Positions 1 through 10,347 of a stretch of 64,000 bases of DNA are shown piece after piece. The stretch comes from Dermanyssus gallinae. Its lineage: Eukaryota; Arthropoda; Arachnida; Mesostigmata; Dermanyssidae. The notes under the pieces were generated by a model. The model saw only the letters and a list, made by a program, of their open reading frames with translations. It made no database searches and was not told the origin of the DNA. The DNA lies in the NCBI GenBank assembly GCA_003439945.1, contig QVRM01004774.1, positions 62,001-126,000 on the forward strand, in the 5' to 3' direction. The position numbers and the translations under genes are program-made. Position 1 is the stretch's first letter; each line of letters begins with the position of its first letter.

Positions 1-1959
1 AATATGCGATGAACTGTATTGCATTTATCTTCAACGAGACCGACCACCTCATTGAAGCTTATCGTCTACCATGCGTATTGTGGATTTGTATGAGATACGA
101 CTGCTGTAGCCGATATGCGAATGCCAACAGAAAATCTCTGTCTAGCGCGTCTTGGTATGTAAAATTAAAGGCCAACAAATAGCTAATGCATCGATGTTTC
201 ACTAAACGGGGAATCCAAAATTTAGCACACTTAAAAATCTTTACTTTTACATCATGCCTCTTTTTACAACAAAAAAGTGTGTTTGAAACAGCGCTTTCGA
301 AATACGAACAAGTCGACCCGTGTGCAACAAAAGCCTTGACTTCAGTTGAAGAGTTACTTGTTAGCTTCATAAAGACTTTAGGAAAGTACCTAAGCCTAGA
401 AAATCTGTGCAAGCTTTGCCCAGTACCTTGATTGCATCGAACCCGCACCGACATACACCCCAGCTGCACTAATCGTCAACTAGCTATCTCAAAGATGACC
501 TAGGGCTTCGTGTTGTAAGTCAATCTTGCTCTGGAATGAGCTGCAGTCTACTAGGCGGATTTACGTGAGACTCAGACTCCTTCTGTCTTTGATTGCACTA
601 ACTGCCGTAGAGGTGCCATAGGGAGAGAAGAGTACTAACAAGTGGCGAAGTTTGTATTTTAGCATAGAACGCAATTGATAAGCAGTCTACCGTGGTAACC
701 GAATCCAAAGTCGTAGCCACGTATGCAATACAAAAATATTAGAATGATTTGCCACATTATGTTGGGGGAGAGGGAAACATTTTACACGCATTGTAAACCC
801 AATAACCCCTTCTCAAGTTCGAGTGTGACAGTGACACTTTGATTGCATCGCCATAGCTGAGTAGAAACCGATTATAGCAGTTATAGTGAACGCCCAAACT
901 GACAAAGCAAATAGCAAACGTAGAATAGTAAAGCGACCGCATAGTCGACGCATAGTTGAAGCGGGGCAAAACGAAAGGCTAGCACAAATTCCTTCCAATG
1001 ATATCCTACTTGTTGGAATATCGATATTGCATTAGCTGCCCTTACGTACTAACTACGTGCGTAGAGTCGGTCATTAGTCTAGACACGTGCGGTATAGAAA
1101 TGCGAGTTGTCGTTTCTAAATGGAATACATGGACCTATGACGAAATGTATGTGAGCGACGTCGCCGGTGCTTCGCCTCTCACAGACAGGAGGTGTCTGAG
1201 ATTGACGTCGTCAGTTCCGACGAGATTTCGACAGGTGTAAGCGGCAAGCTTCTCGGCGCACAGTCAAACGTACAGACTTCATCCAGCTGGCCCGAACAGG
1301 GCGAAATTACGCCTGGCAGACTAACTGCCTGACCGTGAGATCCAAAATCTGCCCTGCGTCGGCAGAATATCGCAAGCAGTAGTAACGCTCGATGTCGCAC
1401 ATTACCGCTGGATGCATCTTGTATCTAGACGCCAAATAACGTGAATTTTTGCCGTTGTCGTGGTAATCGTGGTACGCACGTGCCGCTGAGAATACCGAAT
1501 GCGAACGCGCTGGTCAAGGCGGGAAAGCGAGGTGATGGTCCAGATGTGCAATGTAAACGAAATCGCAGCCTTTCCTACTCTTTCTTTCTAAAGGGCAGTT
1601 GGAATGTAATGAGGCATTATTCGAGCCGACTTGCAGCACATTTTTTGGCCCCGAGAAGGTTTGATTTGAGGAGAGATGAGTGATGGGTGTATGTGTTAGT
1701 AGCACTAGCCAGAAATCCTTGTAGAAACTGTGTAGTAGAAGTCGGGTAGCTTTAATATAAGCAGAAGTAACAGGTGTTGGATGGTCTCGGTAATGGTAGT
1801 GACGGAAAGCCGGATAGTTAGTGAGGGACGTAAGACTTCTCTGGCATGTCGCGGGCTCGATCGCGGCCTTGATCTTACTGAAGGTGTAGGGATCTGTTTG
1901 CGGTGTTTGAGGTTTAATGTGTAGTATCTAGTTAGTTTTTATTTACACACCATGTTGGG

Positions 1960-1990
<31 letters not shown>

Positions 1991-2480
1991 CTCCAGTGAT
2001 CTAAAATGTAAGCATTGACGTTGATATATGTTGCATTGCTCACACAATTGTTGCAAATACATGTTTCATGTGTTGGCTCGTAAAAGCCACTGAATCCATA
2101 CACCACGCGTTAGAACCCATGCACGACAAATCGCACAACAACGATTATATGCCGATTGGCCCTGGAAACATGTTTTTAACTGTTTTAATCCATTTGAGTC
2201 CATGCCACCCGCCTAGAAGGTGCTGTCATTTATGCCATTTTATCTGTCAATTGATTTAAGAATGCTGGGAACGCATCTTTAAGCTTTTATCAAATTAGTT
2301 CTTTGCTATATGATGCTGTCGGGGCCACCTACATATTAAACTGGGCGACACCCCGGCAAATGACAACCACGACTAATGCACAAGTCCCCTAAATCATGCC
2401 GCCATAAAAAAAGCCTGCGGCTCCGCAAACCCATCTGTGCCCGTCGAAATCACAGCTTTTCTCACCTTTTCGTCGACATG
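1..2480. other. no recognisable gene
   Basis: No reading frame here resembles a known protein and all open frames are short. The stretch contains one (TA)n array (1962-1990). A weak RNA polymerase III B-box-like string, GGGCTCGATCGCGGCC, lies near 1854-1870 and could be a decayed tRNA-derived SINE, but no matching A box was found. I see nothing else to annotate. Confidence 0.5.
1962..1990. repeat. (TA)n microsatellite
   Basis: Uninterrupted alternating TA for about 29 bases. Confidence 0.95.
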
Positions 2481-2483
2481 ATG

Positions 2484-3180
2484 TCAAAATATTGATAGCA
2501 CTGTGCCTACATATGTAAATTTGTTTACAATGTTTACAGGGGCTTCGCCGAGATACTGCTCTAGATCCGTAACTGCCAGACGACCACCTCTCCGAAAGTT
2601 CATCACTTCGATTTTTGTTATATTATTAGCGTCCCACATCGCGAACATATTTAGCGGGCATCGTAATGTACGCAGAAAGTACAAACGAAATAATCTGCGT
2701 ATATTATTACATGAACGATGACAATCGAACTAGAACCAAGACCAACAACGGACTTAAGTTGTCACCTTAGACAAATCTTGTTGTCTGCGTCAAGCCATCA
2801 TGGTCTGCCACACGTCCTCGATTCTAAGACAGTTCTCTTGTAATGAAAAAATAATTAACAATTGTGTTGTAACGTTGGGCACACCTTCCTAAACTGGTTT
2901 ATCAGCGTAACTAAACAACGTAATCGGAGACCAAAGGCAACCTTGAAGTCCTCATAAACAGCACAGAGAGGAACTGTTTTGGCTTTGACAACAGCTTCTC
3001 TATTTCGGCTATTAGTCAGTGTTGAGCGCCGCGCCCTTAAACCACCGTGATGCTGATCAGTCAGCGCATTACGAATCCATCGCCATCCGGTTCGGGCGCC
3101 TTGTTGCACGGTCGTTTCTCCATTGCTTTGGCGACCTCGATTACTGTGAATTTTTTCGCCAGCTATTGCCACCATTGCGA
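2484..3180 (-). pseudogene. LINE reverse transcriptase relic
   Basis: Two minus-strand segments match reverse transcriptase pieces of the better-preserved element at 26.98-29.79 kb. The upstream piece (about 2855-3175) reads CAVYEDFKVAF, a decayed motif A (the family form is VFVDFKAAFDS). The downstream piece (2484-2684) reads EVMNFRRGGRLAVTDL followed by NKFTYVG, matching the EAMKFRRGGR and NRFPYLG block just after the YADD catalytic loop. The catalytic YADD itself is missing between them. The order and strand agree with one 5'-truncated, internally decayed copy. It cannot make protein. The family call rests on eye alignment only. Confidence 0.65.
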
Positions 3181-4026
3181 GTCAACATCCATCGACCAAA
3201 CACTAAAATACACTTGTCTGCAGTTTTGATTCTGATTAAACACAAGATTGAGCAGACGTGTTCAATTAGTTTAAATTGAGGTATGCGTCGGGCTGTCCCC
3301 TTTGGCCATCCTGCGTGTTGAGTCACGTTCACGACCACGGAGCGTGTGATGTGCTCTGGGGAGCAATACTTCCTGCTCTGTCCTGTTTTCTTGGAGTTGA
3401 TGCTTTCCTTTTTCGGTGTTCTCTGGTATGTTGCTTTTGGTGCCATTCCGAGGCTTTTGAGTGTCGACCGGTCATTTCAGGAATGTGAGTGCATTGATCG
3501 CAGTGCTAGAAATCGTGTTTCGGTGCCGCACTTTGATCCTATTCTTAATTATCAGTTCTTGCCTAGCTCACTAGGATCTGCTGTCTAAAAAGGCAGGCCA
3601 CGTAAAACTGCAACATTTCCGAACAAAAACCGGAAGAAAATTGTCCTGGAAAACTCTGAAACAACATAGCAGCGGTGAGGCACATAGACGGAGTTCTGTA
3701 TCTCGTCTCTAACTCACTCGGACGTAAATACCTATTAACCTGTAATCCCTGAGGTCACTCCCGTAACGCAACACACACATTTAATTCGAGAGAAGAGTCC
3801 GACCGTATACATTTTATACTTTTAGTGTATGTAGTACATGTTGTTGTAGTAAAAGGATAGTAGCCTAAGTAGCAATAATCGTAGTGATGATAGTTAACGG
3901 TAATCGTGTAATATACACACTACTAGTAGAAACGGGGCACTAACAGTCGTAAAATGTAAGTAATAGCTGCTACAGAACTAGCTACCAGAGCTCCCTATTG
4001 TTCTTGATAGATGGCCTCGCAACGAA
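3181..4026. other. no recognisable gene
   Basis: Overlapping short open frames at 3276-3588 on the plus strand and 3141-3446 on the minus strand show no recognisable motif. I see no repeat or RNA gene in this stretch. Confidence 0.4.
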
Positions 4027-4027
4027 A

Positions 4028-5606
4028 CCAAGCAATGTAAGCGTGTACGCAGGCTAAGCACAGTAAGCAAGTACGCAGGCAATCACGATCAGCAAGTACG
4101 CAGGTCAAGCACAGCAAGCACGTACGCAGGCCAAGCACAGCAAGCACGTACGCAGGCCAAGCACAGCAAGCACGTACGCAGGCCAAGCACAGCAAGCAAG
4201 TACGCAGGCCAAGCACAGCAAGCAAGTACGCAGGCCAAGCACGGTAAGCAAGTACGCAGGCCAAGCACAGCAAGCAAGTACGCAGGTCAAGCACAGCAAG
4301 CACGTACGCAGGCCAAGCACAGCAAGCAAGTACGCAGGCCAAGCACAGCAAGCAAGTACGCAGGCCAAGCACAGCAAGCAAGTACGCAGGCCAAGCACGG
4401 TAAGCAAGTACGCAGGCCAAGCACAGCAAGCAAGTACGCAGGTCAAGCACGGTAAGCAAGGTCGTTGGCTAAGCATAGCAAGCAAGTACGCAAGCCAAGC
4501 ACGGTAGGCAAGTACACAGGCCAAACAAAGTAAACAAGTATCCAGGTCAATCACAGCAAGCAAGTACGCAGGCCAAACAAAGTAAGCAAGTACGCAGGCC
4601 AAGCACAGCAAGCAAGAGTTCACAGGCCAATCACAGCAAGCAAGAGTACGCAGGCCAAACACAGCAAGCAAGAGTACGCAGGCCAAACACAGCAAGCAAG
4701 TACACACGCCAAGCACAGTATGTAAGTACGCAGACCAAGCACGGTAAGCAAGTACGCAGGCCAAGCACGGTAAGCAAGTACGTAGGCCAAGCACGGTAAG
4801 CAAGGTTGTTGGCTAAGCACAGCAAGCAAGCACGCAGGCCAAGCACAGCAAGCAAGTAATCAGACCAAACATGGTAAGCAAGTACGCAGGTCAAGCACGG
4901 TAAGCAAGTATGCAGGCCAAGCATGGTAAGCAAGTACGCAAGCCAAGCACAGTAAGCAAGTACGTAGGCCAAGCATGCTAAACAAGAGTACGCAGGCCAA
5001 GCACAGTAAGCAAGAGTACGCAGGCCAAGCACGGTGAGCACGGTAAGCAAGTACGCAGGCCAAGCATGCTAAGCAAGAGTACGCAGGCCAAGCACAGTAA
5101 GCAAGAGTACGCAGGCCAAGCACGGTGAGCACGGTAAGCAAGTACGCAGGCCAAGCATGCTAAGCAAGAGTACGCAGGCCAGACACAGTAAGCAAGAGTA
5201 CGCAGGCCAAGCACGGTGAGCACGGAAAGCAAGTACGCAGGCCAAGCATGCTAAGCAAGAGTACGCAGGCCAGGCACAGTAAGCAAGAGTATGCAGGCCA
5301 AGCACGGTGAGCACGGTAAGCAAGTACGCAGGCCAAGCATGCGAAGCAAGAGTACGCGGGCCAGGCACAGTAAGCAAGAGTACGCAGGCCAAGCACAGTA
5401 AGCAAGTACGTAGGCCAAGCATGCTAAGCAAGAGTACGCAGGTCAAGCACAGTAAGCAAGAGTACGCAGGCCAAGCACGGTAAGCAAGTACGTAGGCCAA
5501 GCATGCTAAGCAAGAGTACGCAGATCAAGCACAGTAAGCAAGAGTACGCAGGCCAAGCACGGTAAGCAAGGTCGTTGGCCAAGCACGGTAAGCAAGCACG
5601 CTCGCC
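4028..5606. repeat. minisatellite of 26-bp units
   Basis: A tandem array of about 1.58 kb. The basic unit is 26 bp with core TACGCAGGCCAAGCACAG; clean consecutive units are 4328-4353 and 4354-4379. Units differ at a few positions: CACAG or CACGG, AAGTACG or CACGTACG, and a 2-base insertion giving AGAGTACG from about 4616 on. The last units (5560-5606) become GGTCGTTGGCC variants and the array ends where the GC-rich block begins. Because 26 is not a multiple of 3 and the unit has no minus-strand stop in any frame, long minus-strand frames rich in Leu, Cys and Ala appear; these are a by-product of the repeat, not genes. Confidence 0.95.
4971..5580. repeat. higher-order repeat inside the minisatellite
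   Basis: In the right third of the array the marker AAGCATG recurs at 4971, 5062, 5153, 5244 and 5335, exactly 91 bp apart, then at 5417 and 5499, 82 bp apart. Each 82-bp block is three monomers (28, 28 and 26 bp). The 91-bp block has 9 extra bases, GGTGAGCAC, next to CACGG. This shows block duplication after single-unit expansion. Confidence 0.9.
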
Positions 5607-5639
5607 AAGGTCGTCATCTCTCAGACCAACCACCCGGCA

Positions 5640-5900
5640 CCAACGTGTCTTTGCCGGGCCGACGGGAACAACGCGTCCGTGGCCTGTGGTCAGTGCAGCG
5701 AACGTGGCGGCGGCGTCGGCGACGGCTGCGGCGGTGGTGGCGGCGGCGGCGGCAACGAAGCGACTGGTTTGACTGCGGTGCACGTTGCAACTGCGGCAGC
5801 AGCAGCAACAGCGGCCGCTGCTGTCTGGGCCGGCCGCCCCCGCTGCTGCTGCTGCTGCTGCTTCTTCTTCTTCTTCCTCTTCTTCCTGTTCTGTTGCTGC
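5640..5900. repeat. GC-rich trinucleotide-repeat block
   Basis: A cluster of imperfect GGC, CAG and CTG runs, including (CTG)n at 5840-5860 followed by (TTC)n at 5860-5885. Composition shifts sharply from the flanking minisatellite. Open frames on both strands (poly-Ala, poly-Arg, poly-Leu) are readings of the same repeats and I do not call them genes. Confidence 0.8.
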
Positions 5901-6078
5901 TACGCCCGCGACTACGGACCTTGATGGAAGGCGGGCCCACGCCGACCGGTGGCTGGCTGGCTCGCTCGGCGGCTACCGACCCTCTCCCAATCGAGGCGGT
6001 TAACTCGCCACGTAAAAGGGTCTTCCCGAACGACGTCCGCGCACTCTCAGCCAGTCTATCGAGGAGAACGACTGAGAC

Positions 6079-6235
6079 GTGTACAACAACAACAACAACA
6101 TCGACAACAACAACAACAACAATATCTACAACGACAACAATAGCAACAACAACACCGACTATATCAACAACAACAACAACAACAACTATAACAACAACAC
6201 CAACTATAACGACGACGACGACAACAACGACAGCA
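6079..6235 (+). repeat. (CAA)n imperfect array
   Basis: Long run of CAA/ACA/AAC triplets broken by TAT and GACGAC. All three plus frames are open (poly-Thr, poly-Asn, poly-Gln), so frame openness says nothing about coding. Confidence 0.9.
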
Positions 6236-6483
6236 GTAACATTGACGATTTTGATTCAAACACCGATAGACAAAAACACAACACGTTTGACAGTACCGTC
6301 AACACCGACAAAGCCGTCCAAGCCAACCACAAGCACAAGCAAGATAGACTGCACAAAGTGTTGTATTGTTGTTGGAGTAAGAAAAATCCTGCCAGGCCTG
6401 TCATCTACTCGTCGCTCGTTGACGAACTCGGCGCCAACCCACGACGCCAGGCAGCGGCTGGCGCTGAAGCTTCTGCTGCTGCC

Positions 6484-6535
6484 ACGAGGTATCATCATCG
6501 ACATCATCATCATCGTCGTCGTCGTCGTCCTCACC
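6484..6535 (+). repeat. (ATC)n/(GTC)n microsatellite
   Basis: ATCATC repeats pass into GTCGTC repeats. Confidence 0.85.
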
Positions 6536-6832
6536 GCGACTCATCCTCTCGGGCATCGCCGGGAACGCGGGTTGTGGCACACTCGCGGCGTATAAGTTGG
6601 AACCGCTTCGAACAAGTGCGCTAGTTACGCTGCCACGAGAGTCACGAGAGTTAACTTGCTCTGTACACTCGCTGTACACTCGCCGTTTCTGTCCCCTCCG
6701 CCTTGGATCCGCTGTACGCTGTCGACGACCTGTAACTTGTTTCATTCATTCCGTCAGTCAGTGGGTGGTCATTTGTGCACCGGTCTTCGTCTACTACACC
6801 TGTTTCTCTCGTTCGCCTTTGCGGCGCTCGAC

Positions 6833-6866
6833 TCAGTGAGTGTGTCATCGGATCGACAACAAGACG
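6833..6866 (+). promoter_or_regulatory. candidate Inr plus DPE core promoter
   Basis: TCAGT at 6833-6837 is the arthropod initiator, with A at 6835 as +1. AGACG at 6862-6866 occupies +28 to +32 and fits the DPE consensus RGWYV at every position. No TATA box is seen at -30, as expected for an Inr/DPE promoter. It lies within the ATG-free block. A chance match is possible, and other TCAGT strings nearby (6754 and 6758) lack a DPE. Confidence 0.4.
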
Positions 6867-6899
6867 CCGGTCGACGAACAAACGAGGTGACGGAGCAGC

Positions 6900-7017
6900 A
6901 ACGACATCAACAACAACAACAGCGATAACAACAACAACGATAACATCAACAACAACTGCGATAACATCAATAACAGCAACAGCAGCAAGACTGCGACAGC
7001 AACAACAATAACAACAA
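6900..7017 (+). repeat. (CAA)n/(CAACAG)n imperfect array
   Basis: CAA triplets mixed with GATAACAA and CATCAA, just downstream of the candidate start site, as often found in arthropod leaders. Confidence 0.85.
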
Positions 7018-7379
7018 ACAACATACGTTAAGGAATCACCGCTGTGATCATCACCGCTCAGTGGCCACCAACTGCTCCTTCAACTACCTTGCCCTCAACC
7101 AGCTAACAAGCTGGCAGTGAACTGTGTTCTGTGTCCGACTATCTGTGTCTGATCCGTACGTGGTATTGTGCGCTTCCGGACTCTGGCTCTGGTGTTTGAG
7201 CTGCTCGACACACTCGGTGTACTCTACTCGGCTCTAGCTGTTCCGAGCTGTACGGACATTGCATATCGCGAACGAGCGTCTCGTCGGCCATTCCACGTCG
7301 CCGACGCTTCTTCGAGAGACGCTTCAGTCGTCGTCGTCGTGTTTTCATCGTGCAGCCTGTTCGTGCAGTTAGCTGTCCG

Positions 7380-7391
7380 GAAAAGGTACGT
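7380..7391 (+). other. candidate splice donor
   Basis: GGAAAAG|GTACGT fits the 5' splice site consensus. If used with the start at 6835 it closes a 551-nt ATG-free first exon. Not proven; similar strings occur by chance. Confidence 0.3.
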
Positions 7392-7720
7392 TGCTCAATC
7401 AGTGAGTGCACGCGCACGTGCACACGCAATTAGCCCACGTTACCGGGCGGATAGACGAGACGTATCTTTGTGCGTCACGCGGTTGCGTATCTGCGTGCAT
7501 ATCAACACTGTGTGCGCGCGCCATTAGCACGTCGCCAGTACACCTTAACTGTATGTACGTTGTTTACTAGTACCGTTACTTTTTCTATTTTTGTTATAAG
7601 TCATTGTCTTATTTTTCAGCTATTATAATGATTCTGTTATTTGTTTTGAACCGTATGCTACAACCTCTTTTTCAAGGGCACAGCTTACATTCTATCTCGA
7701 TGGGTACTGTTACAAGTCTC

Positions 7721-7762
7721 ACCACTACTATTACTACTACTACTACCACTAAAAATTTTAAG
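7721..7762. repeat. (ACT)n microsatellite at SINE tail
   Basis: Repeated TAC/ACT triplets directly beyond the 3' end of the minus-strand SINE at 7763-7932. It is probably the element's simple-sequence tail. Confidence 0.7.
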
Positions 7763-7932
7763 TTTTCGGGCTGACTCTCAGCTAAAATTTAACGTCCACG
7801 GGACTGCTTTTCGCATTGCTTCATAGACGGACCCCATATAAACAAATATGCAATGGCAGGGATTGAACCCGCGCACCTATGAGTCTCCTCCGGTTGCGAG
7901 GCGCACACGATTGCACCACGCCACCGGGCTCG
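7763..7932 (-). mobile_element. tRNA-derived SINE, family 1
   Basis: On the minus strand the element begins GAGCCCGGTGGCGTGGTGCA, with an A-box-like GGTGGCGTGGTG and a B box GGGTTCAATCCC about 55 bases on. It continues into a body carrying GGTCCGTCTATGAAGC and ends near GCTGAGAGTCAGCCCGAAAA. The same sequence recurs at 22163-22325 (minus) and 34500-34665 (plus), with a fragment at 8088-8136. The tRNA part does not fold into a clean cloverleaf, so it is not a tRNA gene. It is a short non-coding retroelement moved by LINE machinery and transcribed from its internal polymerase III promoter. Confidence 0.8.
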
Positions 7933-8087
7933 ACACTACAACTACTACTTCTAGTACTATTATTGCGACTTTTTAAAATTTACTTATTTTTTTATGGGCA
8001 CACTCTAAGAAAGTTTTGGTCAGAGTAATCTGGTTCTTTTGTATCTACGTCATAGCTCTGTGACCTTGTGATGGACAGCCAACATTT

Positions 8088-8136
8088 TAGGACCACACGC
8101 GAATGCACCCACCACGCCACCCGGCTCAACGAGATA
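8088..8136 (-). mobile_element. SINE family 1, 5' fragment
   Basis: About 49 bases match only the 5' tRNA-like end (A-box side) of the neighbouring SINE at 7763-7932. The copy stops before the B box. It may be a decayed second insertion or a partial duplication. Confidence 0.6.
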
Positions 8137-10280
8137 CTAGCACATATCAGTAGTAAAACGGCAAAAATTGTCACGCAGAATGTAGATTGTGGTGGGGGTA
8201 GTCCCAAAGCGAAGTATTTAAGACGGCTTTTGTGTTTGGCACTTTGTGGAGGTCGCACATTTTGTTCTATGTCAGGCCAGAGAGCACTCGATAACCTTTC
8301 TAGAATCTGCGAGGTAATCTTGACAAATGTTACTGTTTTCGTTTGATACTAGATGCAAGTAAAACAAGCGCGCAGCTTGACGCGGCTTTCTCTCTACATC
8401 GTCGCTGCAAAATTTAATGATGCTCATGAGCCGTACACGACGTTTTTCTATTGTTTTCTGGCTGATAACATGCTAAGAACAGGTGACATACCGGGTTGAG
8501 CATTGTCGCCGCTAGAGACTGATTCCAGTGATATCATCGAATGGTGGTTCCTGACTGATGATGGTTTTCTATTCAAGGCTTCGTCCACATTTCGGTTGAA
8601 TTTAAGTTAGCTAAAGCTTTGGTATTTATTTGAGCGCAGCCGTTCCCGCTCGTCTAAGTGTAATTCTAACCAGTTTCTGATTTCTGCGAGCACTTAATAG
8701 AGTCTTTAGTAGTTTTGTAGAATCATGCACATTATTATGTAAATACGTTTCTGGCGGTTGGGTAATTATGCCAGATCTGATGTGTTGAACGGCGGGGGCA
8801 TGCATCCGCATTACATGGGCTCTAAGTACCTCTGCTGCTGTGAGTTCTGAGTGCACGGCCACGGTGTATACAAGTATAGCCAATAGTTTCACCGTTTGGG
8901 TACATCGCAGGCCTGGGGCCCTATGGTGTACCGGATTATTTTTTGCTCATACTAAGCTATTTCCGCCTATGGTTTTTGGTGTTTCGCTAAGTGTTGCGGC
9001 TAGCATTTTTTCCGTTTGTGTCAGTGTCGTTGTTGTTCTCGTGTCGTTGTTGTACGATATGCATCGCTCGTGACGTGCTATATTACTGGATTGCACAAGA
9101 GTGCTTTTGTCTGAAAAAGCTCTCTCAAGGGGAACGCAAATTCTTGTGTGGTTTTCGAGCCAGTTGGATGCTTCACCTCCTGGAAGCTATTTAAGGAGAG
9201 CCCCACACTCCTCGTCGAACAGGTAACAAATATCAATGACGCTGCAATTCTCGCTGCAAACTAACTCCTAAACCACTATGTACGTATAGTGCTCGCTGTG
9301 TACTGATCCTGGTTTCCGTTGTCTTGTTCCTTATCTCTCCCCCCCCCCGGTTTCCCGACTCAACCTTACTACGAGCGAACAGCAGCAATCAAGCTAAGAG
9401 ACTTAATCAGGCCCCTAATTTGCGTATTCTGTTAATGATGATGATCTATGCTGCCGTCGCTAATTTAACTTTGTCTATCAGTTCGTATGGTTCGGGCCGC
9501 TGGGCTATCTAAGTCAATCACAACCTACATACTATACGCGTGACAAGAATGTCATCAAATAGATAAGTCGTTCCGGCGGAATGCAGTGAACGCTGCCTAC
9601 CTCCAGCCAGCCAGCTGCCCAGTGACTGTGCCGGTATCTGGGTCAGGTGCAACAAAGACAACGCAAAAGACCCGCTGTCAAGGCGTTGGCCGCGTTGTGC
9701 TGTCTTCAGTGACCTTTTTTGGGGCGGTTTCAGAAATGCTTGATACGTCACGAGCAGTAGCTTGAGTAGTGTGGGACTCACAAACCGAAATGAAGGTTCG
9801 TGGAAAAGATCAGCCCCACTTAGAAGAAGCCCAACCTGGGCCGCACTTATGCATCGGCATGTTTTGGCTTAGTCACGACCAGTTTGGTGCAAATGAACTA
9901 ATCTATACGACTATACGTTCACTATACCATGTGTGGTCTCGTAGACTTTATGCGTATGATAAGATGTAATAGCAATGTAACTGATATATTCTTCACAGAC
10001 TTCACTTACATACGCAGGCATCGATCTCGCCATAACAATCGCCCTTCCAGCACGCTGTGATGGTGATCGCCATGCCATGCGATGTTGTACACTATTGATC
10101 GATTCCTTCGGGTCGCCTGCGCTTCTCTAAACAAGAAGCGGGCTATTCTGTAAAATTGCGCAATGCAAAGTTTACACTTCGGTCTTCTCTAAATGCTTTG
10201 TGCGTCTCAAGTATCACTATGTCACTGAACCACAACCTGTTGAGTGCAAAATCTGCCACAAGGGTGCGCCCTCTGCTTAT

Positions 10281-10347
10281 GCGCTAGTAGTTTATGCTAC
10301 ATAAAGTCGGCCCCAGCGCTAGTAGTTTATGCTTCATAAAGTCGGCC
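10281..10347. repeat. 32-bp tandem duplication
   Basis: 10281-10312 is repeated at 10316-10347 with one mismatch (GCTACATAAAG versus GCTTCATAAAG), with CCA between. It looks recent. Confidence 0.9.

Larger units (their letters stand above)
5927..7552 (+). other. candidate long 5' leader, free of ATG
   Basis: Between the ATG at 5924-5926 and the ATG at 7553-7555 there is no ATG on the plus strand in any frame over 1,626 bases. CAT, the same triplet read on the other strand, occurs about 25 times. Loss of ATG on one strand only is what selection against upstream start codons produces in a transcribed 5' untranslated leader. The stretch is GC-rich with unstructured CAA runs (6079-6235 and 6900-7017), holds an Inr/DPE match at 6833-6866 and a splice-donor match at 7386. 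The coding exons would lie to the right but are not recognised here. A Thr-rich open frame (5645-6595) crosses the CAA run; I regard it as a repeat artefact, though an ATG at 5924 would open 223 codons of it. Confidence 0.5.

Noticed and set aside
3995..5500. Long minus-strand open frames rich in Leu, Cys and Ala (up to 232 codons)
   Set aside because: They are translations of the 26-bp minisatellite, which has no stop in any minus frame. All frames give the same phases, with no independent sign of a gene.
4028..5606. CRISPR-like array
   Set aside because: Units are contiguous 26-bp tandem repeats with no unique spacers, and the window is animal DNA.
5645..6595. 316-codon plus frame with Arg-, Leu- and Thr-rich blocks
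   Set aside because: The blocks are GGC, CTG and ACA repeats; the other two frames are open too. I treat the DNA as a leader candidate rather than a coding region.
7840..7932. Possible tRNA gene on the minus strand
   Set aside because: It is part of a dispersed repeat with a fixed non-tRNA body and lacks a clean cloverleaf.
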